DNA of 64,000 nucleotides from Jejuia rubra. Its GTDB lineage: Bacteria > Bacteroidota > Bacteroidia > Flavobacteriales > Flavobacteriaceae. Made by a program: the position numbers and the translations under genes. The stretch lies in NCBI RefSeq assembly GCF_042684665.1, contig NZ_JBHULY010000025.1, forward strand, positions 100,343-164,342, read 5' to 3'. Positions 1 through 9,443 of the stretch are shown piece by piece (position 1 is the first letter of the stretch; each line of letters opens with the position of its first letter). Under the pieces are notes generated by a model, which saw only the letters and a list, made by a program, of their open reading frames with translations, had not been told where the DNA came from and did not search any database.

Positions 1-750
1 GATGCATTGGGGGAATACGAAAAATTGGTTGGGGCAAAACCAAATGTAGCCAATTATCACTATAAATATGGTGGGGTTTTGGGGATGAAAGCCTTGGAGA
101 ATAAATTTAAGGCTATTGCTTTTATTGGGGATATTAAAAGTTCGTTTCTCAAAGCTGCCGAACTAGATAAAACCCATATCAATGCACGTTGGGCTCTAGT
201 AGAATTGTATATGCAATTACCCGGGATTTTGGGGGGTAGTAGAGATAAATCCCTTAAATATGCCAACGAGTTGGAAAATCTGTCCAAAGTGGATGGGTAT
301 TTGGCAAAGGGCTATGTGTATGAGTATGATGACGAACCCATACTTGCAGAGAAATATTATAAAATGGCCATTCGCGAAGGTGGTTCGCTCACCTGTTTTG
401 ATAAACTGACCGAACTTTATAAAAAGGAAAACCAACCCGAAAGTGCTATTAAGAACATTGAACAAGCGCATAAAAAACACCAACGAAACGCATTGCATTA
501 CCAAATCGGAAAAGTGGCCGCCGAGTACAATGTGGAGTTGGAAAAAGGGGAGATGTGTTTGAGGGTTTATCTTAGGAATTATTCGGCCGAAGACGGTGTG
601 CCGAAGGCCTGGGCGCATTACCGTTTGGCGCAAATCCATACGCATAAAAGCAATAAATCGAAAGCCTTGGAGCATATCGAATTGGCTCTGGCCGAATTGC
701 CGAAGATTAAACCATTCAAAGTACAAAAGGAAAAAATTTTACAGTTATAG
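1..750 (+). CDS. TPR-repeat protein, 5' end outside the window
   Basis: The frame is open from base 1, so the gene is cut by the window edge; the TTG at 7 is not a believable start. About 249 residues remain. The sequence is helical and has TPR-like pairs, for example around residues 45-75 (AELDKTHINARWALVELY) and 205-235 (KAWAHYRLAQIHTHK). No catalytic motif or membrane segment is visible in the retained part. Such proteins are scaffolds for protein-protein contacts; the specific role is unknown. The TAG stop at 748 is followed almost at once by a GGGCGTTA-type repeat element. Confidence 0.75.
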   Translation, partial: DALGEYEKLVGAKPNVANYHYKYGGVLGMKALENKFKAIAFIGDIKSSFLKAAELDKTHINARWALVELYMQLPGILGGSRDKSLKYANELENLSKVDGYLAKGYVYEYDDEPILAEKYYKMAIREGGSLTCFDKLTELYKKENQPESAIKNIEQAHKKHQRNALHYQIGKVAAEYNVELEKGEMCLRVYLRNYSAEDGVPKAWAHYRLAQIHTHKSNKSKALEHIELALAELPKIKPFKVQKEKILQL

Positions 751-753
751 CAT

Positions 754-938
754 TTGGGCGTTACCCACAAGGGGTCGGGCTTTCCACTATATCTTTTTAA
801 AACGTCTTGTCCCCCACGTCATTGCGAACGTAGTGAAGCAATCTCCTCATGGCTAAGAGATTACTTCGTCGTGCCTCCTCGTAATGACGACCTACTTGCT
901 AAGATTTTAAAAAGGATGTCGTTTCTATCCCTAACGCA
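754..938 (+). repeat. GGGCGTTA/CCCTAACGC element, copy A
   Basis: Starts TTGGGCGTTACCC, has GGGGTCGGGCTTTCC at 771-785 followed by ACTATATCTTTTT, and ends TATCCCTAACGC (926-937). The ends pair as GCGTTA/TAACGC. Its middle holds a separate inverted repeat (818-888, GTCATTGCGAA... to ...TAATGAC) of a kind common between bacterial genes. It begins 3 bp after the TPR gene's stop and fills most of the gap before mpl. Confidence 0.75.
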
Positions 939-1024
939 GAAGAAACTTCCTTCTTCAGAAATACAGCATCCATCTTTCAATCATTAAACTTTGAACTTTA
1001 AACTGAGAGTTTGATATTTGCTAC

Positions 1025-2380
1025 ATGAACGTACATTTTATAGCCATTGGCGGTGCTGCGATGCACAATTTAGCCCTAGCCCTTCACAATAAAGGATACC
1101 ATGTCACTGGTAGCGACGATACTATTTTTGAGCCCTCAAAATCCCGGTTGGAAGCTAAGGGGTTGTTGCCCGAAACATTCGGTTGGTTTCCAGAAAAAAT
1201 CACAAAGGATTTGGATGCCATCGTATTGGGAATGCATGCCAAGGCGGATAATCCGGAGTTGGTAAAGGCCCAGGAATTGGGACTAAAAATATACAGTTAT
1301 CCTGAGTTTTTGTACGAGCAATCCAAACACAAAACCCGAGTGGTAATTGGCGGAAGCCATGGCAAAACTACTATAACCTCCATGATTTTGCATGTGATGC
1401 ATTATCACGATAGGGAAGTGGATTATATGGTAGGTGCCCAATTGGAAGGTTTTGACGTAATGGTAAAACTCACCGAGGATAATGATTTTATCGTTTTAGA
1501 AGGTGACGAATATTTAAGCTCCCCGATTGACCGCAGGCCGAAATTCCATTTGTACAAACCGAATATAGCACTGATAAGTGGCATCGCTTGGGACCATATT
1601 AATGTATTCCCAACGTATGATAATTATGTGGAGCAGTTTAGCATTTTTGTGGACTCCATCGTCAACGGGGGCAGTATCAATTATAATGAAGAAGATGCCG
1701 AAGTGAAGCGGGTAGTGGAAGCCAGCGCTAACACTATTCGGAAAATTCCATACCAAACGCCCGCATATAAAGTTGAAAACGGACAAACCCTCTTGGAAAC
1801 TCCGGAAGGCGATTTACCCATTGAAATATTCGGAAAACACAACCTCAATAATCTGGCCGGCGCCAAATGGATTTGCCAGCACATGGGCGTGGATGAAGAT
1901 GATTTCTATGAAGCCATTTCTACATTCAAAGGCGCCAGCAAACGCCTGGAAAAAATAGCGGAGAGTAAGAATAGTGTGGCATATAAAGATTTCGCCCATT
2001 CTCCAAGTAAGGTGGAGGCCACAACAAAAGCGGTAAAGGAGCAATACCAAAACCGTACTTTGGTTGCCTGTTTGGAACTGCACACTTATAGCAGTCTCAA
2101 CGCCGAATTTTTAAAGGAATACAAAGGCGCTTTGGATGCTGCGGATACTGCAGTTGTATTCTATTCGCCACATGCAGTAGAAATTAAAAAGTTAGAGGAG
2201 GTCACACACCAACAAATCGCCGATGCCTTTCAAAGGGACGATTTAATCATTTATACCAACCCCAACGATTTTAAGGAGTTTCTCTTTTCTCAAGATTTTA
2301 ACAACAAAGCCTTGTTGCTGATGAGTTCGGGGAATTATGGCGGTTTGGATTTTGATGAAGTTAAAGGTTTAATCAATTAA
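1025..2380 (+). CDS. mpl: UDP-N-acetylmuramate:L-alanyl-gamma-D-glutamyl-meso-diaminopimelate ligase (Mpl)
   Basis: Mur ligase family enzyme of peptidoglycan recycling. It joins the recovered tripeptide L-Ala-gamma-D-Glu-meso-DAP to UDP-MurNAc in the cytoplasm, using ATP. The 451 residues match the family length. An N-terminal Rossmann-like domain begins HFIAIGGAAMHNLA (the MurC/Mpl type); the ATP-binding loop GGSHGKTT is at about 109-116; a later segment has AWDHINVFP and the NNLAGA motif typical of Mur ligases. MurC has a similar plan, but the N-terminus and domain spacing fit Mpl better. The gene stands alone, with repeats on both sides. The ATG follows a weak purine-poor leader, as is usual in Bacteroidota. 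Confidence 0.93.
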   Translation: MNVHFIAIGGAAMHNLALALHNKGYHVTGSDDTIFEPSKSRLEAKGLLPETFGWFPEKITKDLDAIVLGMHAKADNPELVKAQELGLKIYSYPEFLYEQSKHKTRVVIGGSHGKTTITSMILHVMHYHDREVDYMVGAQLEGFDVMVKLTEDNDFIVLEGDEYLSSPIDRRPKFHLYKPNIALISGIAWDHINVFPTYDNYVEQFSIFVDSIVNGGSINYNEEDAEVKRVVEASANTIRKIPYQTPAYKVENGQTLLETPEGDLPIEIFGKHNLNNLAGAKWICQHMGVDEDDFYEAISTFKGASKRLEKIAESKNSVAYKDFAHSPSKVEATTKAVKEQYQNRTLVACLELHTYSSLNAEFLKEYKGALDAADTAVVFYSPHAVEIKKLEEVTHQQIADAFQRDDLIIYTNPNDFKEFLFSQDFNNKALLLMSSGNYGGLDFDEVKGLIN

Positions 2381-2387
2381 CTGTATT

Positions 2388-2472
2388 GTCATCCTGTCCC
2401 GATAGCTATCGGGATTGATTCAAGATCTCATAAGTTTTCTGTAATGGATTCCGCATCAAGTGCGGAATGACA
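2388..2472. repeat. Intergenic inverted repeat, GTCATCCTG ... GGAATGAC type
   Basis: Begins GTCATCCTG and ends CGGAATGAC, so the ends are short inverted repeats. Inside are two hairpins: CCCGATAGCTATCGGG, and ATTCCGCATCAAGTGCGGAAT near the 3' end. It closely matches the copies at 2517 and 4624. No coding content. Confidence 0.7.
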
Positions 2473-2516
2473 AGCAGTTTGAATTTTGGGGAGGTGAAGG
2501 GTTTAATTGAACAGCT

Positions 2517-2609
2517 GTCATCCTGAACTTGATTCAGGATCTCAATAACACATTCTTGGCAGGTGCCACGTCACACTTCGACTACGTTCAGTGTCTGTGG
2601 GGAATGACA
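2517..2609. repeat. Intergenic inverted repeat, GTCATCCTG ... GGAATGAC type
   Basis: Starts GTCATCCTGAACTTGATTC, where CCTGAA/TTCAGG forms a hairpin, and ends GGGGAATGAC. The middle contains CACTTCGACTACGTTCAGTG, a variant of another common hairpin. Together with the copy at 2388 it fills the gap between mpl and the convergent acyl-CoA synthetase gene; the gap contains nothing else recognisable. Confidence 0.65.
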
Positions 2610-2638
2610 AAAAGATAGGATTTCGGAGATTGATGGGA

Positions 2639-4456
2639 TCAAAAAATATAAGCCCCGTTGTTAATTATATTTAAAAGATTGTCATCCAAACCTACATAAG
2701 AATTGCTTTTTGGCAGCATCACATAAACTTCGTCATCACAATTAAAGCCTTCTTTCTTTAAATCCGATTTTTTTATTTTGTGGGTATGGGTAAAATCCAT
2801 TTCGTCTTTCACCCTAATAAATATCGGGACGGCATATCTCGGCAACTTTTTCAACAGGTAATCGGCTATTGCTTCTAAATCAAATGGTTCATTCTGATCT
2901 TTTAAAATAGTTGCCATCCCCGCCCTTCCGTCGTTGTTTGGAATTTGCACGCCATAAACAGCGCTCATCTCCACACATTCCAAGTTGCAAAGCACACCTT
3001 CAACTTCCGCTGTGGCTACATTTTCACCTTTCCATCGGAAGGTGTCCCCAATTCTATCCACAAACCTGGCATGCCTGTATCCAATGTCCTGAAGCAGGTC
3101 GCCACTGTTAAACCATTGGTCGCCCGGTTTAAATACGTTCCTAAGAATTTTACCTTCATTTTTCGTTTTATTCACGTAGCCGTCAAAGACAAAGGTTTCG
3201 CTTATTTCAGAAATCAATAGTCCGGTTTCACCTTTCTTTACCGGAATGAGGAATCCGTCGTGGTCTTTAATCGTGCTGTCATTTTCCACATCGTATTTTA
3301 CAATTTTGAACTTTTGTGGCGACCATCCTACCGTGCAATCCAAATTCAGGGTATTAGTAAACCCAACGTTACCATCCGCCGCCCCATACAGTTCATAAAC
3401 ACCATCAATACTGAATCGTTTTTTAAATTGATGCCAAATATCCGGCCTCAATCCATTTCCAATTATTTTTTTAATGCAGTGCGCACTATCCAAATCCGAT
3501 TCCGGGGCATTCAGAAGATAGCGACACAATTCTCCAATGTAGATAAAGGCACTAACGTTATACTTGCTGACATCCTTCCAAAAATGAGTGACTGAAAATT
3601 TTCTTCGCATTACCATAGCGCAAGGTCCCGAAAGTGCTATTGACCAACCAACTATTAGTGCATTGGTGTGGTAAAAAGGCAGTGGCACGTACATAACATC
3701 ATTGGGGTTAAGGTTCATGTTTACCTTGCCAAACCAATAGTAGGCCGATAGCCATTTTTTATGTGTTTGTCTTGACGCCTTGGGCAAACCCGTAGTACCT
3801 GAGGTAAATACATAGGCATACACCTGGCCTGCTTTTATGTTTTGTGTGTTTGATGGATTATTTGAATTAGCATTAACCAAAGTCTGTTTTAGATTCACGT
3901 AACCTGTTGGGCAATCATTCAAACCGGTATCGCTAATCCAATAATACTTGTGGTTTGAAGCCTGAGAAAGCGACGATTTCACATCTTCGAAATTCGAAAT
4001 CAATTCCTCCCCAATAAAAAAGTGGGTCGATGTCGCAAGCTCGATAGAATGGATAAGTACCTCTCCTTTTTGGTTCGGGTTGATCAGCGAAATGATGGCG
4101 CCGATTTTAGCACAAGCCGTAATTAAGAACAACAATTCAGGCCTGTTTTCTAAGATGACAATAATCGTTTCGTTGTTTTTAACGCCTAATTCTTGAAGGT
4201 AATTGGCATATCTATTGGAGATTTCATTGAAATGCTTATAGGTATAGGTTTGGTCTTCAAATTGAAGTGCGATGGTACTTCCATGGTTTTCGGCGTTATA
4301 TTCGATAATCTTGCCAATGGATTGAAGACTTTCTGGGGTGATGCTTTTGGCCTTTTTGATATTTTTTACGAATCGTGGTAATTGAGGAACAAGTTTCACG
4401 ATTCTCCCAAAAACATGAAGGAAGCTTAACGTATTGTTTTCGTCTTTTTTTGACAT
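2639..4456 (-). CDS. Long-/very-long-chain acyl-CoA synthetase (FATP-like)
   Basis: AMP-forming synthetase of the ANL superfamily that activates fatty acids to acyl-CoA through an acyl-adenylate. The 605 residues include the P-loop-like motif TSGTTGLPK (about 218-226), a YGAADGN segment, the GDLL adenylate-binding motif and FRWKGENVATAEVEG. The last is characteristic of the FATP/very-long-chain (FadD6-like) branch rather than the classical FadD branch. There is no signal peptide; two moderately hydrophobic stretches around 100-125 and 265-285 are usual in the family. It is monocistronic and convergent with mpl. Substrate length cannot be read from the sequence. Confidence 0.88.
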   Translation of the reverse strand: MSKKDENNTLSFLHVFGRIVKLVPQLPRFVKNIKKAKSITPESLQSIGKIIEYNAENHGSTIALQFEDQTYTYKHFNEISNRYANYLQELGVKNNETIIVILENRPELLFLITACAKIGAIISLINPNQKGEVLIHSIELATSTHFFIGEELISNFEDVKSSLSQASNHKYYWISDTGLNDCPTGYVNLKQTLVNANSNNPSNTQNIKAGQVYAYVFTSGTTGLPKASRQTHKKWLSAYYWFGKVNMNLNPNDVMYVPLPFYHTNALIVGWSIALSGPCAMVMRRKFSVTHFWKDVSKYNVSAFIYIGELCRYLLNAPESDLDSAHCIKKIIGNGLRPDIWHQFKKRFSIDGVYELYGAADGNVGFTNTLNLDCTVGWSPQKFKIVKYDVENDSTIKDHDGFLIPVKKGETGLLISEISETFVFDGYVNKTKNEGKILRNVFKPGDQWFNSGDLLQDIGYRHARFVDRIGDTFRWKGENVATAEVEGVLCNLECVEMSAVYGVQIPNNDGRAGMATILKDQNEPFDLEAIADYLLKKLPRYAVPIFIRVKDEMDFTHTHKIKKSDLKKEGFNCDDEVYVMLPKSNSYVGLDDNLLNIINNGAYIF

Positions 4457-4623
4457 TTTTGTTTAGGTTGGTTAGCGAAAATGCAAGGTTGAAGCTATGC
4501 TTTATTCGGGCTCATAGTTGTGGGATTCAAGGTAATTGAAATTTTTAATACCTCCAATTGCAAATGTTATGAATTCTAGCTTCTATTTCTTCCGATGACA
4601 ATGGAAAAAAATTAATCACTAAC

Positions 4624-4694
4624 TGTCATCCTGAACTTGATTCAGGATCTCATTAATGCATACTAATTGGATTCCGCATCAAGTGCGGAATGAC
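4624..4694. repeat. Intergenic inverted repeat, GTCATCCTG ... GGAATGAC type
   Basis: The cleanest of the four copies: GTCATCCTGAACTTGATTC at the left, then a short spacer and ATTCCGCATCAAGTGCGGAATGAC at the right. It lies in the 417-bp gap 4457-4873. The rest of that gap (4695-4873) is AT-rich and shows no recognisable gene or structure. Confidence 0.7.
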
Positions 4695-4873
4695 AAACAG
4701 TTTGGGTTGTAGGGGAAAGTGTGATTGGGTTTTTTTTAGGTCAATATTTAATAATCCGTCATATAACGGGTTGCCTTATAAAGAGTACGTTTGATAGACT
4801 TAAAAGTAAATTTACTAGTACTTTGAAGAATAATGCGGTGAGCCTATTTTTTGAGCCTAGCAAGTATCATTTT

Positions 4874-5290
4874 TTACTTTTTCAAACCAGAAACATAAAG
4901 TCTTACTTTTTCTAAAATTAGACTATCTATTGGTTCGTTATTTTTTAATTTTTCTAGGTATTGTTTGCATTCCCAACATCCGCCTTCTTTATGGGAAATT
5001 TTCCAATATCTTTTGGCGGCTTTGAGTTCATCTGTCTTATACATATAAGCCCCAAGAAGAAAATAAAAGTCACCACTTTTAAAGCCATGTTTCTGAGATT
5101 GGTCAACAAAATATTTTGCTTTTTCTATGTTTCCTTCAAAGTATGCTACATAGGCCTGATTAATATTTTTACTTGCCAAATCCATTTTACTTTGAGTTGT
5201 AGCACTATTTTGAGGAACACCGAAAATGTTCTGTTGAGAATACAAATTTATGGTTGAGAGTAAAATTAAAATAACAAATATATTTTTCAT
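4874..5290 (-). CDS. Small secreted TPR-like protein, function unknown
   Basis: 138 residues with a signal peptide (MKNIFVILILLSTINLYSQ, cleavage after SQ), so exported to the periplasm or beyond. The mature part has two or three degenerate TPR-type helix pairs (AYFEGNIEKAKYFVDQSQ; FYFLLGAYMYKTDELKAAKRYW). Two cysteines sit as CWEC near residue 105. AT content is higher than in the flanking genes. I do not recognise a named family. It stands alone, divergent from pyrG. Confidence 0.65.
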   Translation of the reverse strand: MKNIFVILILLSTINLYSQQNIFGVPQNSATTQSKMDLASKNINQAYVAYFEGNIEKAKYFVDQSQKHGFKSGDFYFLLGAYMYKTDELKAAKRYWKISHKEGGCWECKQYLEKLKNNEPIDSLILEKVRLYVSGLKK

Positions 5291-5514
5291 TTTTTCTACA
5301 ATATACTTTTTCTTTTTATTAAGTGAACCACTTTAAATTGACAAGGGGTTAATTTACTTTTGAAACACGCTTGACACTTGAGAAGTTAATTTTCCTTTGA
5401 ACGAAGTTGCAAAAAAATTCTACAAAACCAATTCAAGCGTAAATAATTTCGGCTTTGCATACTGTTAATAACCTCCCGCCAAATGTTTAAAAAGGTTTTC
5501 TTTATTAACTGTTT

Positions 5515-5530
5515 TAATTTTGTAAATTTG
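5515..5530 (+). promoter_or_regulatory. Overlapping Bacteroidota -7 elements before pyrG
   Basis: TAATTTTG (5515-5522) is followed directly by TAAATTTG (5523-5530). Both match TAnnTTTG. A start 5 nt after the final G gives a leader of about 16-24 nt to the ATG at 5551. I see no clear -33 TTG at the usual distance. Confidence 0.5.
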
Positions 5531-5550
5531 CCTGCGTTTATAAGCGCATC

Positions 5551-7167
5551 ATGGCATCCAACACAAAGTATATTTTCGTAACCGGGGGGGTTACATCTTC
5601 ATTAGGTAAAGGCATTATCGCCGCGTCGTTAGCCAAATTATTACAGGTACAAGGGTACAGGGTTACCATACAAAAGCTGGACCCGTATATCAATGTGGAC
5701 CCGGGTACGCTTAACCCTTACGAGCATGGGGAATGCTACGTGACCGAGGATGGTGCTGAAACCGATTTGGATTTGGGGCATTACGAACGCTTTTTAAATG
5801 TGCCGACCAGCCAAGCTAATAACGTAACCACGGGCCGCATTTACCAAAGCGTTATTCAAAAGGAGCGTGAGGGTAAATTTTTAGGCAAAACGGTTCAGGT
5901 GGTGCCACATATTACGGATGAAATAAAACGTAGAGTGCAACTGTTAGGGAAGTCTGGGGATTATGATATCGTGATTACTGAAATCGGTGGTACCGTGGGT
6001 GATATTGAATCTCTACCTTACATTGAAGCCGTGCGTCAGTTGCGTTGGGATTTAGGGGAGCACAATGGTATTGTAATCCATTTGACTTTGGTGCCATACC
6101 TTTCTGCTGCCGGCGAATTAAAAACAAAACCCACTCAGCATAGCGTAAAAACCCTAATGGAAAGTGGGATTCAAGCGGATGTTTTGGTGTGTAGAACCGA
6201 GCATCATCTGCCGAAGGAGCTTAAGCGAAAATTAGCATTGTTCTGCAACGTTACCGTTGAATCTGTGATCCAATCCATAGATGCTTCTACCATTTATGAT
6301 GTGCCTAATTTGATGTTGAAGGAAGGCTTGGACAAGGTGGTATTGGAAAAGCTGAATTTAGAAAGTACCAAGCCGGATATTGCTAGTTGGAACAAATTTG
6401 TGCACCGTTTTAAAAATCCGAAAAGCGAAGTACACATTGGCCTCGTTGGGAAATATGTTGAGTTACAGGACTCCTATAAATCCATTTTAGAGTCGTTTAT
6501 CCATGCCGGAGCGGCCAATAACGTAAAGGTGGTTGTCGAATCCGTACATTCCGAATATTTGAACGATGACAACGTGAACGTTATGCTATCTCATTTGGAT
6601 GGCGTTGTGGTAGCCCCAGGATTTGGTGAGCGTGGGATTGAAGGTAAAATTACTGCGGTTCAATATGTTAGGGAACACAATATTCCATTTTTAGGTATCT
6701 GTTTGGGCATGCAAATGGCAGTTATCGAATTTGCCCGAAATGTGCTTAACCTAAAAAGTGCCAATTCAACTGAAATGGATCCAGACACATTGCATCCAGT
6801 CATCGATTTGATGGAGGAGCAGAAAAACATTAAAAATAAAGGTGGAACTATGCGTTTAGGCGCTTGGGATTGTGCATTGATGCCCGGAAGCAAAGTCGAA
6901 AAAATATATAAAACAGAACATATTAAGGAACGCCACAGGCACCGTTACGAATTCAATAGCGATTACAGATATCAGATTGAAAAAGGAGGGATGCAGGCCA
7001 CTGGCTTAAACCCAAAAACAGACTTGGTGGAGATTGTTGAACTATCCGACCACCCTTGGTTTATCGGTGTGCAATACCATCCAGAGTATAAAAGCACCGT
7101 CGCCAATCCGCATCCATTGTTCGTAGATTTTGTAAAGGCAGCCGAAAAACATAAAAACGCAAAGTAG
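5551..7167 (+). CDS. pyrG: CTP synthase
   Basis: Converts UTP to CTP with glutamine (or ammonia) and ATP; last step of pyrimidine nucleotide synthesis, cytoplasmic. The 538 residues match the family. The N-terminal synthetase domain opens with KYIFVTGGVTSSLGKG (P-loop) and has the Mg-binding EIGGTVGDIES. The C-terminal class I glutaminase domain has the nucleophile Cys384 (GICLGMQ) and the His-Glu pair in QYHPEY. It is followed by yidC after 163 bp that contain a two-stem hairpin element, so the two may be transcribed together or separately. Confidence 0.98.
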   Translation: MASNTKYIFVTGGVTSSLGKGIIAASLAKLLQVQGYRVTIQKLDPYINVDPGTLNPYEHGECYVTEDGAETDLDLGHYERFLNVPTSQANNVTTGRIYQSVIQKEREGKFLGKTVQVVPHITDEIKRRVQLLGKSGDYDIVITEIGGTVGDIESLPYIEAVRQLRWDLGEHNGIVIHLTLVPYLSAAGELKTKPTQHSVKTLMESGIQADVLVCRTEHHLPKELKRKLALFCNVTVESVIQSIDASTIYDVPNLMLKEGLDKVVLEKLNLESTKPDIASWNKFVHRFKNPKSEVHIGLVGKYVELQDSYKSILESFIHAGAANNVKVVVESVHSEYLNDDNVNVMLSHLDGVVVAPGFGERGIEGKITAVQYVREHNIPFLGICLGMQMAVIEFARNVLNLKSANSTEMDPDTLHPVIDLMEEQKNIKNKGGTMRLGAWDCALMPGSKVEKIYKTEHIKERHRHRYEFNSDYRYQIEKGGMQATGLNPKTDLVEIVELSDHPWFIGVQYHPEYKSTVANPHPLFVDFVKAAEKHKNAK

Positions 7168-7223
7168 TGTCATTGTGTCATATTAAGATAAGTTGGATAG
7201 TTTTTTGACACACGATATTAATT

Positions 7224-7265
7224 CCTCTCCTTTTCACGGAGAGGTGTCCGCAGGACGGAGAGGTT
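7224..7265 (+). repeat. Two-stem hairpin element M1
   Basis: CCTCTCC (7224-7230) pairs with GGAGAGG (7238-7244). After TG comes a short inner stem TCC-GCA-GGA, then CGGAGAGGTT, which repeats the outer 3' arm. This is the shortest full member of the family also seen at 41247, 41365, 55766, 60338, 60773 and 60905. Confidence 0.65.
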
Positions 7266-7330
7266 ATTCAGGGTATTAATCTTAAGCCTGTCTTTAATGT
7301 CACTTTCAAAAGGAGGAGAGATTTAAAATT

Positions 7331-9223
7331 ATGGAAGAAAAGAAATTAGATATTAATTCCATTATCGGTTTTGTGCTGATTTTTGGAATATTGGCGTACA
7401 TGCTTTGGCAAAACCAACCAACTCCTGAAGAATTGGAAGCCCAAGAAAAAGCAAAACAGGAACAGGTTGAAGCCGAACAAAAAGCCAAAGAAGCAGAAAC
7501 TACATTTGAAACCACTGCTGAAGATTTTAAAGTTGGGGCAGTGGATTCGCTTCAACAAATTGAACTTACAAACAAATTAGGCGCTTTTGCGCATTCCGCC
7601 ATTCATGCCACTGATGAAAGTACCAAAGTGGAGAGTGACCTTTTAGCACTGACCTTCAACAACAAAGGCGGTTATCTTTCAGAAGTAAAATTAAAGGAAT
7701 TTGTGGATTTTAAATCTGATCCTATTTATCTAATTAAGGATGACAATGCCCTTTTCAATATCAATTTTGGAACCACTGACAACCGTATTTTAAATACCAA
7801 GGATTTATATTTTGAACCATCCATAACCAAAAATGAAGGCAGTACTATAGTGTCCATGAAGCTTAAAGTTTCGGACTCGAAATTTTTGGAGTATCGTTAC
7901 GATATCAAGGATGGGGATTATATGATCGATTTTTCGATTCGTTCCCAAGGATTGGCCAATGTGTTGAACAGTTCCCATGCCATCAATTTGGATTGGAAGC
8001 TTAAAGGCTATCGTCATGCGAAAAGTATATCCTATGAAAACAGATATACCGATATCCATTACGATTACGACGATGGAAAGGACGATTATACTGGCCCCCG
8101 TGACGCAGATGAAACCGTTGAAGACGTGACTTGGATTGGCTATAAGCAACACTTCTTTTCCTCGGTACTATTGACCGACACACCATTTAAAACGGTCAAT
8201 CTTAAGTCCAAGGATTTGGTGGAAGATGAGGCGGTCGATACGCTGTACACCAAAAGTTTTGCCTCAACCATTCCACTAGAATTAAAGGGTGGCGAGTTGA
8301 ACGAAACCATGGATTGGTATTATGGCCCAAGTGATTTTAAAATATTAAATGCCTACGATAGAAACTTAGACGAATTGGTGCCGTTGGGCTGGGGTATTTT
8401 CGGTTGGATCAACCGATATGTCTTCATGCCGTTATTTAGCTTTTTAGGTGGATTTATGCCATATGGTATTGCGATTATCGTGATGACCATTTTAGTAAAG
8501 ATTTTGTTGTCTTTCGTGCAGTACAAGCAGTTCCTATCTCAGGCAAAATTGAAAATCCTTAAACCGGAATTGGATGCCATCCGTGAAAAGTACAAGGACA
8601 ATAAAATGAAGGCACAGCAGGAAACAATGGCGTTGCAGACCAAAGCAGGGGCCAGTCCGTTGGCAGGTTGTTTGCCGGCTTTGATTCAATTGCCGGTGTT
8701 TTATGCGCTGTTCCAGTTTTTTCCTTCTGCCTTTGATTTGAGGCAAAAAAGCTTTCTTTGGGCGGATGATTTGTCGTCTTATGATACGGTTGCGAACTTG
8801 CCGTTTAATATCCCATTTTATGGAGATCATGTCAGTTTGTTCCCGATTTTGGCTTCGGTTGCTATCTTCTTTTACATGCAATTGACGACAGGACAGAATA
8901 TGCAAGCGCAACCACAACAGGAGGGTATGCCCGATATGGCGAAGATGATGAAGTACATGATGTATTTCTCGCCAATTATGATGTTGTTTTTCTTTAACAA
9001 CTATGCCTCTGGATTGAGTTTGTATTACTTCATTTCCAATGTAATTAGTATCGGAATCATTTTGGTGATTAAAAATTATATTTTGGACGAGGATAAAATC
9101 CATGCTCAAATTCAGGAGAATAAAAAGAAGCCGAAAAAGGAAAGCAAGTTTCAGGCTAGGATGAAACAGATGATGGAGCAGGCCGAACAACAGAAGCAGG
9201 CACAACAGAAACGAAAGAAGTAA
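7331..9223 (+). CDS. yidC: Membrane protein insertase YidC
   Basis: Inserts proteins into the inner membrane, with or without SecYEG. The 630 residues comprise an N-terminal membrane anchor (about 9-24), a coiled acidic/Glu-Gln linker (35-65), the large periplasmic beta domain (about 80-340), and the conserved C-terminal 60KD_IMP core with the first core helix around 365-395, an amphipathic segment KLKILKPELDAIREKYKDN, ASPLAGCLPALIQLPVF, and further helices near 510-590. The tail is very Lys/Gln-rich (KKPKKESKFQARMKQMMEQ), as in Bacteroidota YidC. A strong AGGAGGAGAG precedes the ATG. Confidence 0.97.
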   Translation: MEEKKLDINSIIGFVLIFGILAYMLWQNQPTPEELEAQEKAKQEQVEAEQKAKEAETTFETTAEDFKVGAVDSLQQIELTNKLGAFAHSAIHATDESTKVESDLLALTFNNKGGYLSEVKLKEFVDFKSDPIYLIKDDNALFNINFGTTDNRILNTKDLYFEPSITKNEGSTIVSMKLKVSDSKFLEYRYDIKDGDYMIDFSIRSQGLANVLNSSHAINLDWKLKGYRHAKSISYENRYTDIHYDYDDGKDDYTGPRDADETVEDVTWIGYKQHFFSSVLLTDTPFKTVNLKSKDLVEDEAVDTLYTKSFASTIPLELKGGELNETMDWYYGPSDFKILNAYDRNLDELVPLGWGIFGWINRYVFMPLFSFLGGFMPYGIAIIVMTILVKILLSFVQYKQFLSQAKLKILKPELDAIREKYKDNKMKAQQETMALQTKAGASPLAGCLPALIQLPVFYALFQFFPSAFDLRQKSFLWADDLSSYDTVANLPFNIPFYGDHVSLFPILASVAIFFYMQLTTGQNMQAQPQQEGMPDMAKMMKYMMYFSPIMMLFFFNNYASGLSLYYFISNVISIGIILVIKNYILDEDKIHAQIQENKKKPKKESKFQARMKQMMEQAEQQKQAQQKRKK

Positions 9224-9253
9224 ATTCCAGCAAAAGATTTTTAGGTTTCAGTT

Positions 9254-9278
9254 TCCCTCCTATTAAGGAGGGAGTGAG
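9254..9278 (+). repeat. Single-stem CCCTCC/GGAGGG hairpin repeat
   Basis: CCCTCC-TATTAA-GGAGGG followed by AGTG and AGGGAGG. This is the simple form of the two-stem family, with a tetranucleotide in place of the inner stem. A degenerate partner (CTCCTCTTGTTAGAGGGG) follows around 9351-9366. The 9224-9443 gap holds nothing else visible. Confidence 0.5.
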
Positions 9279-9443
9279 GGAGGTGTTTTTCACATTTTTC
9301 AATATGATTTATGGGAAAGAGCTTTTAGATATTTTACACGCCCCTTAATCTCCTCTTGTTAGAGGGGAATTATTATGTTTATTTATCAAATTTTCTATAA
9401 GAACTTTTAAATCTTTTCGTTACTATTTCAAATATCTTTTGAA

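Noticed and set aside
754..987. Short frames after the TPR gene (e.g. 77 codons from 754)
   Set aside because: They translate repeat element A and its nested inverted repeat; no protein-like signal.
8534..9205. 223-codon open frame on the minus strand
   Set aside because: Antisense to the conserved C-terminal core of yidC; composition (Leu/His/Arg-rich) is that of a shadow frame.
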